From NCBI RefSeq assembly GCF_007860105.1, contig NZ_SJPU01000001.1, positions 2,625,700 through 2,689,699 on the forward strand: a stretch of DNA of 64,000 nucleotides, given 5' to 3'. Position 1 is the first letter of the stretch; each line of letters starts with the position of its first letter. Below are positions 11,701-20,659 of this stretch, piece by piece. A program made the translations under genes and the position numbers. Below the pieces are notes generated by a model, which saw nothing but the letters and a program-made list of their open reading frames with translations, was not told the origin of the DNA and did no database searches. This DNA comes from Allorhodopirellula heiligendammensis. Lineage in GTDB: Bacteria > Planctomycetota > Planctomycetia > Pirellulales > Pirellulaceae.

Positions 11701-14552
11701 GCGGTCAAGCTTTCATCACCGCATGTGTGATCCCGCACCTCTATCACGTCATTGAAGGTGCGCGGTACCAGCGTCAAGGCGGCCAGCATTTCAATCCGTA
11801 CACCTACCGCGATATCACGACCATTGCTGACCATTTGCACTATCTCGGTGCGAATCCACACGGCGGGAATAATCGCTCGGATTCAGCGGGAGGAGGCCAT
11901 GCTCACGCGGGGGCCATGATCTACTTAGGCGATGCCTGGCCTGAGGCCTACCGAGGCGAGCTATTCATGAACAACATTCATGGACAGCGGCTGAATGTTG
12001 ATAGGCTGCAACCGCGTGGGTCCGGATATGTCGGCACGCACGGTCCGGATTTTTTACTGACCGGTGACCAAGCGTCTCAAATTCTAAACCTGCGATACGG
12101 ACCTGACGGCAATGCGTGGATGATCGACTGGTATGACATGCAGGCTTGCCACCGCCGCGAAGTGAATATGCACGATCGTAGTAATGGCCGCATTTATAAA
12201 ATCAGTTACAGCGAAACAGCAGGAGATTTGCCCGCAGCCCAGCCTGCCGCGGATCCGTTTGCATCGCGTGGCATCTCCCACTCGCTTGCGGAAATGTCCG
12301 ACCGGGAGCTCGCCGAACTCGTGCTTCAGAGGAACGATTGGTTTGTGCGTCACGCTCGCCGGTTGCTTCAAGAGCGAGCCCTGCGCAGCGAAATCGATTT
12401 GGGTGCCCGGTCAAGGTTGCGTGAAATTGCCGTGACTCATGCAGATGATACCCGGCGTCTCCGCGCTGTCTGGGCACTACACGCCGTCTCCGGCTTGGAC
12501 GAGGCATTCTTGCAAGCACTACTGAATGACCCAAGTCCGTACGTCCGTGGCTGGACCGTTCAACTCGCCATGGAGGTCTCGCAGAATGCCCCTTCGAACG
12601 CCATGTTGGAAAGGTTCATCGAACTTGCGCAGCAGGATCCATCTCCGGTGGTGCGTCTATACCTCGCATCGGCGGCGCAGAATCTCGACTTGAATCAACG
12701 CTGGGGATTGATTGAGTCACTGTGCACTCATGCGAGCGACGCCAACGACCATAATCTACCGTTGATGTACTGGTATGCAGCCGAACCGTTGGCGGACGTT
12801 GACGCCTCCCGAGCGCTGGCTCTGGCAATGCAGGCTGGCGTGGCCATTCCACTGGTGCAAGAGTTCATGCTGCGGCGGATCGGTAGCGCTGACGATGCGG
12901 GACGGTCGCTTGAGGTCCTGGTACAGGGTCTGGGTGAGGCCAAATCCAGGACGATCCAAATCGCCTTTTTGAAAGCAATTCGGTTGGCATTACGCGGTCA
13001 GCGGCGAGTGTCGCCGCCGAGGCAGTGGGGGGAAGTGTCGGCGCGGCTGATCCAAAGTGATGATGAGGAGGTGAGCACACAAGCCATCGCTCTGGGCGTA
13101 ACCTTTGGTGATCCCGCTGCAACGGCCAAGATGCGTGAGCAGATCACAGATGGGAGTTTAAGTACTGAGCATCGGCTCATTGCGATCGAATCGTTGCTTG
13201 GTGCCAATGACCCTGAGTTGGTTCCATCCTTGATCACGCTGCTGGATGAGGACGAGGCCCTGCGTGAGGCTGCTATTCGTGGCATGGCTCAGTATGATTC
13301 TGGCGATGCGACGAACTCACTGTTGGCTCGCTACGACGACTTCACACCCGAACAACGGCGACTCGTTCTCGGTACGCTCTGTTCCCGGGCGTCTAGCGGA
13401 CTAGCCCTGCTGCGTACCATTGAAGCCAAACAGATACCCAGCAGTGATTTAACCGCTGATTTGGTGCGTCAGCTTCAGCTCCTGCAGAATCAGGAGATTG
13501 GAGATCTGCTGACGAGTGTCTGGGGATCCGTTCGCGAATCCGATTCAGACAAGCTGGCGATGATTGCCCGTTACAAGGAACTGGTTGAGTCCGATACGGA
13601 ACCGCCCGTTAACCTCGCCCTGGGACGGGCCGTTTTCGCCAAGACGTGTATGAAATGCCACGTGCTCTACGGGGTGGGATTCAAGATCGGCCCAGACTTA
13701 ACGGGATCGAACCGCTCGAACCTCGACTACCTGCTCAGCAACATTGTCGACCCGAGCGGGGTGATGGCCAAAGAGTACCTCCCCACCATTCTATTGACCG
13801 ACGATGGACGCGTTGTCAGCGGCCTGGTGAAAGCCGAAGACAATCGCTCGATCACGATTCAGTCCACCGACGCGGTGGTGATTGTGCCCAAGAATGAGAT
13901 CGAAGAGCGTATTCTGAGTGAGAAGTCGATGATGCCAGAGGATCAACTGAAGCAGTTTAGTGATCACGAAGTCCGATCGCTCATCACTTACTTGCGGGGT
14001 AAGGAGCAGACGCCGATGTTGGCTTCGGACGAGGACCTCGCCCGGTTCTTCAATGGAACCGATCTGACAGGCTGGAGTGGTCGCGATGATCTATGGTCGG
14101 TTGAGAACGGTGAACTCGTGGGCCGCACGGACGGACTTGCGCAGAACGAGTGGATTGTTAGTGACTTGGCCGTGGGCGACTTCACACTGACGTTAGATGT
14201 CAAGTTGGTTGGCAATCGAGGAAACAGTGGCATTCAGTTTCGCAGTCATGCCCATGACGGCGAAGTTGCGGGCTATCAAGCAGACATCGGGGTTGATTGG
14301 TGGGGCAAGCTCTATGAAGAACACGGCCGTGGCTTGCTATGGGACCAACCGGCCGATGCGAAGGTGAATGTAGGCGATTGGAATCGCTATAAGATTGTCG
14401 TGAGCGGCCACCACATTCGCACCTATCTCAACGACGAACTCTGCGTCGATCTAGAAGACCCTGACGGCGCGGAATCGGGGATTATTGCATTCCAGCTCCA
14501 CAGTGGCGGGAAGACCGAAGTGCGTTTTCGGAATATTCAACTAACACGTTAA
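8766..14552 (+). CDS. Giant secreted PVC-type heme-binding protein with VCBS, HEAT, cytochrome c and DUF1080 domains
   Basis: A 1,928-residue exported protein beginning with a hydrophobic signal peptide ending near Ser-Ala-Ala-Asp. Residues about 20-390 hold several FG-GAP/VCBS-like repeats with calcium-type loops such as Asp-Val-Asp-Gly-Asp-Gly-Asp. Two beta-sandwich segments follow (about 435-755). About 780-1145 is the beta-propeller of PVC-type membrane-bound dehydrogenases, about 1150-1590 is alpha-helical and HEAT-like, a c-type heme site Cys-Met-Lys-Cys-His lies at about 1628-1632, and the last about 165 residues match DUF1080 (3-keto-disaccharide hydrolase / LamG-like). An electron-accepting sugar-oxidising or sugar-binding machine is a reasonable inference. 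ATG 8766 follows a GAGAG; TTG 8751 is an alternative start. It stands alone, not in an operon. Confidence 0.88.
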   Translation: MLFLLFVFVAVAASVSAADEFALHSFKRHQLSDTYFSEGAAVGDLNADGIPDLVYGPYWFEGPDFREQHEIYKPVPQDMNRYADNFFTWVEDFNADGFADVLVVGLPGTPAFIFENPQDGSANAHWQRHRVMEGIGNESPEFIDVDGDGRRDLVCAHDGFFGVATYDPQNAFEPWDFHAISEPNAAKRTPHGLGIGDINSDGRMDLIHAHGWYEQPESNALTTRWRSYNAPLTSAYGGAEMYAYDVDGDGDNDIITSNAAHDFGLGWYEQVRTGDDITFKYHRIMGAKRSENQYGALFSELHSVHLADIDGDGLQDIVTGKTYWSHHRQSPMWDAGAVVYWFKLVRDENSIRWVPHLIDAESGIGRQIVVEDVNADGLLDVVVGGMKGGHVLLHQKETVAEADWNAAQPKVFADFQPESTPQLRKANVSSVKMSPRTGRVAGAIEAETLTYYVSGGNARPQDMRGFSLDRWSGQSQLWWTGAQPGDSLTMELPEFSGTVDIEIVLTGAKDYGIVQLYLDDQPLGTPIDLYQRDVKTTGVLKFSQRKVDGNQHTLGVKITGSNPSAVKSFMFAIDYVRVKQADGNFVQGINPEDGVLPKTADGRTLGLDFESGTLADWTATGDAFRDQPVQGDTVSARRNDMQSDHEGEYWIGGYERHGDEATGTLTSSPFVVSEPFATFLAAGGKHDETRVELVEHQSGDVFFAYSGSNSETLQQVVVDVKALLGKEAVIRLIDEHQGGWGHINFDHFRLHKTRPAKLTPPKIVLEADEYPHAGLPAAEAAEAMKVPAGFQVTVGAAEPDVQQPVAMAIDDRGRVWIAEAFEYPVRAKGDQGRDRILIFEDTDGNGSLDKRTVFAEGLNLISGLEVGFGGVWVGAAPYLMFIPDRNGDDIPDSAPQILLDGWGYQDTHETLNAFIWGPDGWLYGCHGVFTHSRVGKPGTPDEERVPVNAAVWRYHPTRHQFDIFAHGTSNPWGVDFNDRGQAFITACVIPHLYHVIEGARYQRQGGQHFNPYTYRDITTIADHLHYLGANPHGGNNRSDSAGGGHAHAGAMIYLGDAWPEAYRGELFMNNIHGQRLNVDRLQPRGSGYVGTHGPDFLLTGDQASQILNLRYGPDGNAWMIDWYDMQACHRREVNMHDRSNGRIYKISYSETAGDLPAAQPAADPFASRGISHSLAEMSDRELAELVLQRNDWFVRHARRLLQERALRSEIDLGARSRLREIAVTHADDTRRLRAVWALHAVSGLDEAFLQALLNDPSPYVRGWTVQLAMEVSQNAPSNAMLERFIELAQQDPSPVVRLYLASAAQNLDLNQRWGLIESLCTHASDANDHNLPLMYWYAAEPLADVDASRALALAMQAGVAIPLVQEFMLRRIGSADDAGRSLEVLVQGLGEAKSRTIQIAFLKAIRLALRGQRRVSPPRQWGEVSARLIQSDDEEVSTQAIALGVTFGDPAATAKMREQITDGSLSTEHRLIAIESLLGANDPELVPSLITLLDEDEALREAAIRGMAQYDSGDATNSLLARYDDFTPEQRRLVLGTLCSRASSGLALLRTIEAKQIPSSDLTADLVRQLQLLQNQEIGDLLTSVWGSVRESDSDKLAMIARYKELVESDTEPPVNLALGRAVFAKTCMKCHVLYGVGFKIGPDLTGSNRSNLDYLLSNIVDPSGVMAKEYLPTILLTDDGRVVSGLVKAEDNRSITIQSTDAVVIVPKNEIEERILSEKSMMPEDQLKQFSDHEVRSLITYLRGKEQTPMLASDEDLARFFNGTDLTGWSGRDDLWSVENGELVGRTDGLAQNEWIVSDLAVGDFTLTLDVKLVGNRGNSGIQFRSHAHDGEVAGYQADIGVDWWGKLYEEHGRGLLWDQPADAKVNVGDWNRYKIVVSGHHIRTYLNDELCVDLEDPDGAESGIIAFQLHSGGKTEVRFRNIQLTR

Positions 14553-14637
14553 CGGTTCGAAACAAGAGCCTATCTCACTGAATAGTGGGCGCAACGTAAA
14601 CGCAGGACGATCCAGAGACCGGTTGTCGGGCATCGTT

Positions 14638-14654
14638 GTCGCGGTAAACGCGAC
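14638..14654. terminator. Hairpin between convergent genes
   Basis: GTCGCG and CGCGAC form a 6-bp GC-rich stem with a 5-base loop, 22 bases from the acylphosphatase stop and 85 bases after the large heme protein. No U-run follows on either strand, so factor-independent termination is only a possibility. Confidence 0.35.
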
Positions 14655-14675
14655 CTCGACTCCTTGGATGGGGGG

Positions 14676-14951
14676 TTAGTACCGGATTGTAAAGCCAGTG
14701 CGATCTGGTTGTGGATCACGGCAGTCGATCAGGGTCTCGTTGATTTTGTATTTCATCGAGTCAGCGACTCGCTTGGCAAGTTCTTTGATCGAGTCGGTCG
14801 GGCCCTGGACGTCCATGGTTACGTCACCGTCGGGTTCATTTCGGACAAATCCCGTGATCTCGAGTCCGCGAGCTTGTTGAATCGCATTGACGCGAAACCC
14901 GACGCCTTGAACGTCACCGCGATATCGAAATATTTTTCGTTCTATGTTCAT
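14676..14951 (-). CDS. acyP: Acylphosphatase-like protein
   Basis: A 91-residue protein matching the whole acylphosphatase fold, which hydrolyses acyl phosphates such as carbamoyl or 1,3-bisphosphoglyceryl phosphate in the cytoplasm. The phosphate-binding loop Gly-Asp-Val-Gln-Gly-Val-Gly-Phe-Arg is at about 12-20, with catalytic Arg20, and the catalytic Asn is in Gly-Phe-Val-Arg-Asn-Glu-Pro-Asp-Gly (Asn38). Length is normal for the family (about 90-100). The ATG at 14951 is preceded by GGGAAAG about 10 bases away. It is a single gene, divergent from nusB and convergent with the large heme protein. Confidence 0.9.
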   Translation of the reverse strand: MNIERKIFRYRGDVQGVGFRVNAIQQARGLEITGFVRNEPDGDVTMDVQGPTDSIKELAKRVADSMKYKINETLIDCRDPQPDRTGFTIRY

Positions 14952-15055
14952 GTTGGATTCTTTCCCGGAGTGGTTTCAACCGCAGTGAGCGAAGTGGCGT
15001 TTTCCGAATTGCTGCCCGTTGACATCCTACGGCTATTTCGGGCATGTTATCATGC

Positions 15056-15487
15056 ATGTCCACACGCCGACGCGCCCGCGAAATAGTCCTGCAACTTCTT
15101 TACGAAGCCGATCTCAACGATTGGCGCGACGCGGATGCTTCACGCCGCTTCATCCGCTCTCGATTGCAGGGACGCACACTGTTGACCAATTTCGCCAGTG
15201 AGTTGCTCGACGGCACCATTGCTCATCGCGACGCGATCGATCGTGAACTCAAGCGATTGTCGACCAATTGGGCGCTCAGTCGAATGCCCGTGACGGATCG
15301 CAACGTACTGCGACTGGGAGCTTACGAAATCTTGTTCTCCAAAACACCGGGCCAAGTCGCGATTTCTGAGGCGCTAACCTTGGCACGCCGTTACGGGGGC
15401 GAGAATAGCCCCCGGTTTATTAATGGTGTGCTCGATCGGCTGTTCAAAAAGTCCATTGCGGAAAAAACGACAGTCGCCTCGGAATAG
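15056..15487 (+). CDS. nusB: Transcription antitermination protein NusB
   Basis: A 143-residue protein with the all-helical NusB pattern: [13 protein letters not shown] at the N-terminus, the central [15 protein letters not shown] block, and the C-terminal Phe-Ile-Asn-Gly-Val-Leu-Asp motif. NusB binds boxA RNA with NusE (ribosomal protein S10) and takes part in rRNA antitermination. I start at ATG 15056, since Ser-Thr-Arg-Arg-Arg is the usual NusB beginning; ATG 15044 is 4 codons upstream in the same frame. The MATE gene begins 6 bases after the stop, so the two are probably cotranscribed. Confidence 0.93.
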   Translation: MSTRRRAREIVLQLLYEADLNDWRDADASRRFIRSRLQGRTLLTNFASELLDGTIAHRDAIDRELKRLSTNWALSRMPVTDRNVLRLGAYEILFSKTPGQVAISEALTLARRYGGENSPRFINGVLDRLFKKSIAEKTTVASE

Positions 15488-15493
15488 CCCGCA

Positions 15494-16945
15494 ATGCGTT
15501 CTGCGTATACCGAAGTGCTGCGGGTCGCGGTACCACTGATGATTAGCACGGGCATGTTTTCGCTCGTGTTGTTTGCTGACCGTACACTGCTTTTCCAGCA
15601 TGAGCCCGCCGAGATGGGCGCTGCCATGGCGGCGGGAAACCTGTTCTGGGTTTCGATCTGCGTGTTCGTTGGTATTGCGTCCATGACCGGCGCCATCGCC
15701 AGTCAATACGTGGGTGCGGAGCAGCGTGATCGGATCGGCGGGATGCTATGGCAATCCGTTTGGTTTTCGCTGGCGACGATGCCGCTGTTTTTACTGGCGG
15801 GTTATTATGCCGAGCCACTGTTTCGCTGGACCGATCAAGCACCTTCATTGATTCCCGCAGAGACAATTTACTTTCAGATTCTGATGTGGGGAGGTGCCGG
15901 TGAAGTCCTGCAGACCGCTCTATCGGGATTTTTCAGTGGCACGCACCGCACTCGCACGATCGCGGTCGTCAGCATCATTTCGGGACTCGTCAATCTGGTC
16001 CTGGATTGCGTTCTGATCTTTGGGCTCGATCCGGCGTGGTGGGGCGGAGAGGGGCCTCGGGTATGGGAACTTGGGATCGCGGGGGCAGGGATCGCGAGCG
16101 TGATATCGTTTTGGTTCAAAGCGGTTTGCTATGGAGTGATCTTGCTAAGACCCCAATTTCGGTCGACTTACGGTATCGCGCGAGGATTGGGGCTGGATCG
16201 CCGCATGATGGCGAGGTTGATCTACTTTGGGTTTCCGGCGGGGCTGATGTACGCGACCGAGGCGGGGGCGTTCACAGTGATCGTGTTAATGATCGGTCGC
16301 CTTGGTGATGTGCCGCTGCAGGCGACGACCATGGCAATTAATTTTAATATGATCGCCTTCATTCCGTTGGTAGGTTTGTCGATCGCCGTTTCGGTATTGG
16401 TGGGTAATCACTTGGTTGGCAGTGGTCCGGCGCGGGCCGTCCGTTGTGTGTGGGCGGCGTTGACAATTGCCTGGGCCTATTCGGCTGCCTGGGCATTGAT
16501 CTACTGGTTTGGCGCTGAGACCATGATTTCGTTGTATTCGATCAATCCGGCTGCGACGACGATCCCTCACGACGCGAAGCTGGCTTTACAAACGGCCCAG
16601 GGGCTGCTGGGTTTTGTTGCCATTTACGTACTCCTCGATGCGACTCAGCTGATTCTCGCCGGCGCACTTCGGGGGGCCGGAGATACGTGGTTCGTGCTGC
16701 TCGCTGGACTGTGCGTTTCGGTGATCACCTTGACGATTGGGTTTGCATGGGAGCCGGCATGGCAACCCGCTTTGTGGGGCGAGAACGCCTCGACGGGGGC
16801 GGCCGAGTTTGGCTCGATGTCCGCGTCGGTATCGGCAGTGCTGTACTGGTGGTGGAAGGTCATCACCGCATTTGTCGTCCTGTTAGCCGCTGCCATGACG
16901 GCGAGATATCTGCAGGGCTCTTGGAAAAAGATGCGAATGGTTTGA
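15494..16945 (+). CDS. MATE-family multidrug/toxin efflux transporter
   Basis: A 483-residue integral membrane protein with about twelve hydrophobic segments in two similar halves, as in MATE exporters that use Na+ or H+ gradients to expel organic cations. The N-terminal Val-Pro-Leu-Met-Ile-Ser-Thr and the mid-protein Gly-Phe-Pro-Ala-Gly-Leu repeat the family's half-motifs, and Leu-Arg-Gly-Ala-Gly-Asp-Thr near residue 396-402 is very typical of the second half. Length is close to the family norm. It follows nusB by 6 bases with no room for its own promoter. Substrate cannot be told from sequence. Confidence 0.88.
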   Translation: MRSAYTEVLRVAVPLMISTGMFSLVLFADRTLLFQHEPAEMGAAMAAGNLFWVSICVFVGIASMTGAIASQYVGAEQRDRIGGMLWQSVWFSLATMPLFLLAGYYAEPLFRWTDQAPSLIPAETIYFQILMWGGAGEVLQTALSGFFSGTHRTRTIAVVSIISGLVNLVLDCVLIFGLDPAWWGGEGPRVWELGIAGAGIASVISFWFKAVCYGVILLRPQFRSTYGIARGLGLDRRMMARLIYFGFPAGLMYATEAGAFTVIVLMIGRLGDVPLQATTMAINFNMIAFIPLVGLSIAVSVLVGNHLVGSGPARAVRCVWAALTIAWAYSAAWALIYWFGAETMISLYSINPAATTIPHDAKLALQTAQGLLGFVAIYVLLDATQLILAGALRGAGDTWFVLLAGLCVSVITLTIGFAWEPAWQPALWGENASTGAAEFGSMSASVSAVLYWWWKVITAFVVLLAAAMTARYLQGSWKKMRMV

Positions 16946-16962
16946 GCGAGCTTGCTCAAACC
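16939..16962. terminator. Bidirectional terminator hairpin
   Basis: GGTTTGAGC and GCTCAAACC form a perfect 9-bp stem with a 6-base loop. It overlaps the stop codon of the MATE gene and lies 11 bases from the stop of the convergent AsmA-like gene, the right place to end both transcripts. There is no long U-run on either side. Confidence 0.6.
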
Positions 16963-16972
16963 TTGTCATGCC

Positions 16973-19900
16973 CTAACGCAGCGTTGAGGCTTCGGCCGTG
17001 GTGGAGCGAATCATGCTTGGGAACCAAGACTCCAGCGTTTGGCTGACTCCACTGAGGGTGCGGCGTTGAATCGTGGGTGCGGAGATCGGTCCGTCCACTT
17101 CGACCGTGAAAAATGTATAGCGGTTATCGCGGAGCGGACTGATGACTTTGCTGAACAAGTTAGTCGGACTGACCTTCGTATTGAATGTTAGGTCGAGATG
17201 TTCCAGTCGTGAAAGAGTTCCACTTCCATCCAAAGCGATCAGGTCTCCCCATACCGACAAGCGGTTGAAATTCACGTCCTCGCCAAAGATGGCGAATTCC
17301 GATTGGGCGTCGGTGAAGGCGACGTCTTCGGTGGGAGTGATGCGCAGGAGGTTGAAAAACTGCACCAGCATCGGTAGCTCGTAGATATTGGCACCGCTGA
17401 CCCGTGCGGTGCCGGCACCTTTGAGCAAGTCCGAATCACCGAGCCGCCCATCCAGACGCGAGTTGGAATCGAACCGACCAGTAATTCCCGAGCGTGTCTG
17501 ACCCATCTCGGAGAGAATCGTTGCGATCTGAGCATTTTCCATGGAAACCCCCACGTCGAAGTCGCCACTGGACAGTGCGACCGTGCCACTGACGTCGAGC
17601 TTTCCGTCAAACATACTTCCAGAAATGGGGGGGCGAGTGGACTGTGCAATCGCATCGGTGGCACCGCCACGTTGCAGTTGGCCGCTCGCGGTCAGCGGCA
17701 GCCCTGAGACAGGGTCAATGTCGCTGGCCAGCGTTCCCAGCCGCAGTTCATCACCCAGGATTGAAAATGGCCCTGTCAAGGAGGTGACCTGTAACCCATA
17801 CGCATGTAGCGAATCCACGGCGAGCTCGCCGCCGGCCCGCAGCAGCTCACCGTCTTTAATTCCACGAATCATGATCTCACCGCGTAGGGAGTGAACCGGC
17901 CCTACGTCGGCAATCCGATTTCCTTCGAGCTGCAGTGCGAGATCCCAATTGATGACAGGATCGTCGGACTCAGTTTGAGCCAGCAGAATGTTAGTGACCC
18001 CTCGCAATCCCAGTGGCCCACGGAGATCGAGCCCGCGCATGGCCCAACTCATCTGCTCCGGCAGCGCAGCGATCAGCTCATCATCGGGAATCAGTCGGCA
18101 GCCACTCTGCAAGTCCATCGTCAGTAACCATTGTCCCGATGGTTCAGCCTGGCATACACCGTCGGCGATTAAACGCGAGGCGTCGTGGCGACCTCGCAAA
18201 TCCACGATACGGACCACCCCATCGTGATAACCCACCCTCCCGCCGACGATATCAATTCGGTAGGGGATCGCTTTGGGGCGGATACTCAGCGGGTTCGGGT
18301 TTGCGCGAGCTTCCGTCTGATGGGAGGCATCGAGTGACAATTCAAGCGGGTTGCCGCCGGACTGATGTATCTGGACGTCGAGTTTGTCGAGCGTGCCTGC
18401 AGGAGACAGCGCATCCCAAACCGAACGAGACGATTCTGGTAGTGAGACGCGGAGGGAATGTTCCATCGCTAAATCGGCGACGCGGAACCGCAAACTCAAT
18501 TCCGATGGCGATTGCCGTGCCGGCATCTGATAGAGACCGTCACATGCAATTTTGGCTGCCCCCGCGTTATTAGCGGTAAACCCAATTAATCGCACGAGAT
18601 CGTCTTCGACTTGAATGCGACCAGCAACGTTATAAAGCGGATACGCGAAGTTCGTGTATCGGAGGGTGCCACCAATGACGCGCAGGTCAATTTGCCGGTG
18701 GGTGACCCCTGCGGCGTCCGTTCTGATAGAGGCGGACGCGAGTTCGATGGCCCCTCGCGGTTGGAGCGATCGAACAAACTGTTCAAGCTTGGATGACCCC
18801 GATCCAGGAGACGTTGTTTTCCCGCCTGAGAATTCCCGTTCAGTCAGGGCCGAGATCAATGCGTTGTCGATTGCGATTGCTCCGTCGGACTGAATCACGA
18901 TGGACTTTTCTGGTGAACTGGCGAGGACAGTGCCCTCCTTCATTGGGACATTGAAGACGCAGTGGATAGGCCGTCCACCTGCCACGCCGGTCAGCCGCCG
19001 GGTGTCGACCCTGCCATTGGCAATTCGGATCTCCCCACGTAGCTGCTGCACCGGGTAGGGAAACTTATCGAATCGAACATCCACACCCTTGCACTGCACG
19101 TGGGCCTGGAGCTCCCAAGGCTCGTCGTTCAAAGGGTTGCTGTGGAACTGTTCGGCCGTGAGGTCGATTCGACCAGCAGGCCGAAAACGATCAAATAGCT
19201 CGCAGCTTTTCGCGGGCAGCGAACGTCTGAGTCCTTCATTGAGCTGCAATTCTTTCGCGGAGATTCTAAATTTACAGTTCGTCAGCTTCGCGATCAGGCG
19301 CGAGTCGCCTAGCGGAAGTGACACGAAGTCAGACCGTTCCTGTAGTCGCTCTAAATAGCTTGAGGTCACCGAATCTGAATTTGCAATAGCGATATCGAGG
19401 TCACTCGACGCCTCAACATGACAGGTCGCATCTCCAAACCGTGCCTCGGTGGGGAGCAGTTCGAGCTTTTGCTCCGTCAGGTGCACGCGACCGCGAAGTT
19501 GTTCAAAGCGGTCTGGTAAACGCTTGTCCGCGTAACCGCCGTCCCGCACCACATAGTCGACATCGTACTGGAGCGAGTTCGGATTCGAGGGATGGTCACC
19601 ATCAGGCATCGTGCCCAGCTGAAACTGCACATTCAAATCGCCTGCGACGCTGAACTGAGCGTCTACGGGCAGGCGTTGCGGCAGCCATGTTTCAACGTGT
19701 GCTAACAGTCCATCGGTCAGACGCAGGTCTGAGATGCGTGACTTGAGGCGCGTCTGAATGAGCTCGCCGTGCTGCAACGTCTGCAAGATTTCTAAGTCGC
19801 AACGGCGATACAAGTCGCTATCGCCACGAATGGCAATTTTTCGGCTCCCATCGCAAATTCCAAGGATCTCATCGGTCGTGTCGATCGCCACTTCAGACCA

Positions 19901-20569
19901 ATGGAACGTGAGAGTCTGATCTTGGTCGTTCGAACGCGCATCAGCCGGGAGAGGCAAATTGATCGCACCTGGCATCGGGGCGTCCGCTTTGGGGGCCACA
20001 GATAGGTTCACCCGAACTTCCCTAAGCTCGATGCGCGGGCAAACTGGACCGAGTCGAGGTGGCGGCCACAAACCGGCCAGTGATAGCTTGCCATCGGACT
20101 GCAGTCGCACGTCGGCGGCGACACCCTCAATGACAATTCGACGCGTCTCCACTGGATTGCGCTGATCGAGCAGTTTCTGGACGTCTATTTCGGCGAACGC
20201 GGTAATCCGCTTGATCTCCACCGCGGGCCGGCTACTCCATTTTTTAATCAGGGACTCGCCGATTGCCGCAGCACGGCTCTTGCCGCTACGCGCTGCTTGG
20301 TCTGGTGAAACTCGTGGCGAAAGTCGGATGTCATCAAATTGCAATCCCACGCCGGGGCGATAGACACCACGGCCTACCGAGACGTCCCATTCCTGGTAAT
20401 GGTCGGCGAGCTGCTTTTCAAAAATACGTCGTGCTTGCTCCCCAATGGTTTGCGGCCCAAGAGTGCGGACGACAATCACGATCGTCAGGCATACCAATAC
20501 CAATACCAACAACGTTTGCAGACGTTTGCGGCCGGTGACTGGGCGTGCATGGGAGTCCTGTGTCGTCAA
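16973..20569 (-). CDS. AsmA-like large envelope protein
   Basis: A 1,198-residue protein with one N-terminal transmembrane helix (about 16-38, after a Lys/Arg-rich start) and a long beta-rich body. The last about 200 residues resemble the AsmA-like C-terminal region: Gly-Ser-Gly-Thr-Leu-Ser-Arg-Leu-Glu-His-Leu-Asp-Leu and the preceding Ala-Arg-Val-Ser-Gly-Ala-Asn-Ile-Tyr block. AsmA/TamB/YhdP-type proteins form bridge-like beta structures in the periplasm and affect outer-membrane lipid or protein assembly; the size here suits that group. The start appears to be a TTG at 20569, the only start-type codon before the basic-hydrophobic N-terminus in a frame with no upstream ATG. Convergent with the MATE gene. 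Precise role unknown. Confidence 0.72.
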   Translation of the reverse strand: MTTQDSHARPVTGRKRLQTLLVLVLVCLTIVIVVRTLGPQTIGEQARRIFEKQLADHYQEWDVSVGRGVYRPGVGLQFDDIRLSPRVSPDQAARSGKSRAAAIGESLIKKWSSRPAVEIKRITAFAEIDVQKLLDQRNPVETRRIVIEGVAADVRLQSDGKLSLAGLWPPPRLGPVCPRIELREVRVNLSVAPKADAPMPGAINLPLPADARSNDQDQTLTFHWSEVAIDTTDEILGICDGSRKIAIRGDSDLYRRCDLEILQTLQHGELIQTRLKSRISDLRLTDGLLAHVETWLPQRLPVDAQFSVAGDLNVQFQLGTMPDGDHPSNPNSLQYDVDYVVRDGGYADKRLPDRFEQLRGRVHLTEQKLELLPTEARFGDATCHVEASSDLDIAIANSDSVTSSYLERLQERSDFVSLPLGDSRLIAKLTNCKFRISAKELQLNEGLRRSLPAKSCELFDRFRPAGRIDLTAEQFHSNPLNDEPWELQAHVQCKGVDVRFDKFPYPVQQLRGEIRIANGRVDTRRLTGVAGGRPIHCVFNVPMKEGTVLASSPEKSIVIQSDGAIAIDNALISALTEREFSGGKTTSPGSGSSKLEQFVRSLQPRGAIELASASIRTDAAGVTHRQIDLRVIGGTLRYTNFAYPLYNVAGRIQVEDDLVRLIGFTANNAGAAKIACDGLYQMPARQSPSELSLRFRVADLAMEHSLRVSLPESSRSVWDALSPAGTLDKLDVQIHQSGGNPLELSLDASHQTEARANPNPLSIRPKAIPYRIDIVGGRVGYHDGVVRIVDLRGRHDASRLIADGVCQAEPSGQWLLTMDLQSGCRLIPDDELIAALPEQMSWAMRGLDLRGPLGLRGVTNILLAQTESDDPVINWDLALQLEGNRIADVGPVHSLRGEIMIRGIKDGELLRAGGELAVDSLHAYGLQVTSLTGPFSILGDELRLGTLASDIDPVSGLPLTASGQLQRGGATDAIAQSTRPPISGSMFDGKLDVSGTVALSSGDFDVGVSMENAQIATILSEMGQTRSGITGRFDSNSRLDGRLGDSDLLKGAGTARVSGANIYELPMLVQFFNLLRITPTEDVAFTDAQSEFAIFGEDVNFNRLSVWGDLIALDGSGTLSRLEHLDLTFNTKVSPTNLFSKVISPLRDNRYTFFTVEVDGPISAPTIQRRTLSGVSQTLESWFPSMIRSTTAEASTLR

Positions 20570-20659
20570 CGCAGGCGTCTCATCCGTGAGAGCAACTGTT
20601 TCAGATATCGACCGGATGAATGTCCTGCCGGGATGTAAGGAATACTAGCTGCCGGACTG

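Noticed and set aside
15019-15053. TTGACA upstream of nusB as a promoter
   Set aside because: The best -10-like sequence (TATCAT at 15048-15053) is 23 bases away, too far for normal spacing.
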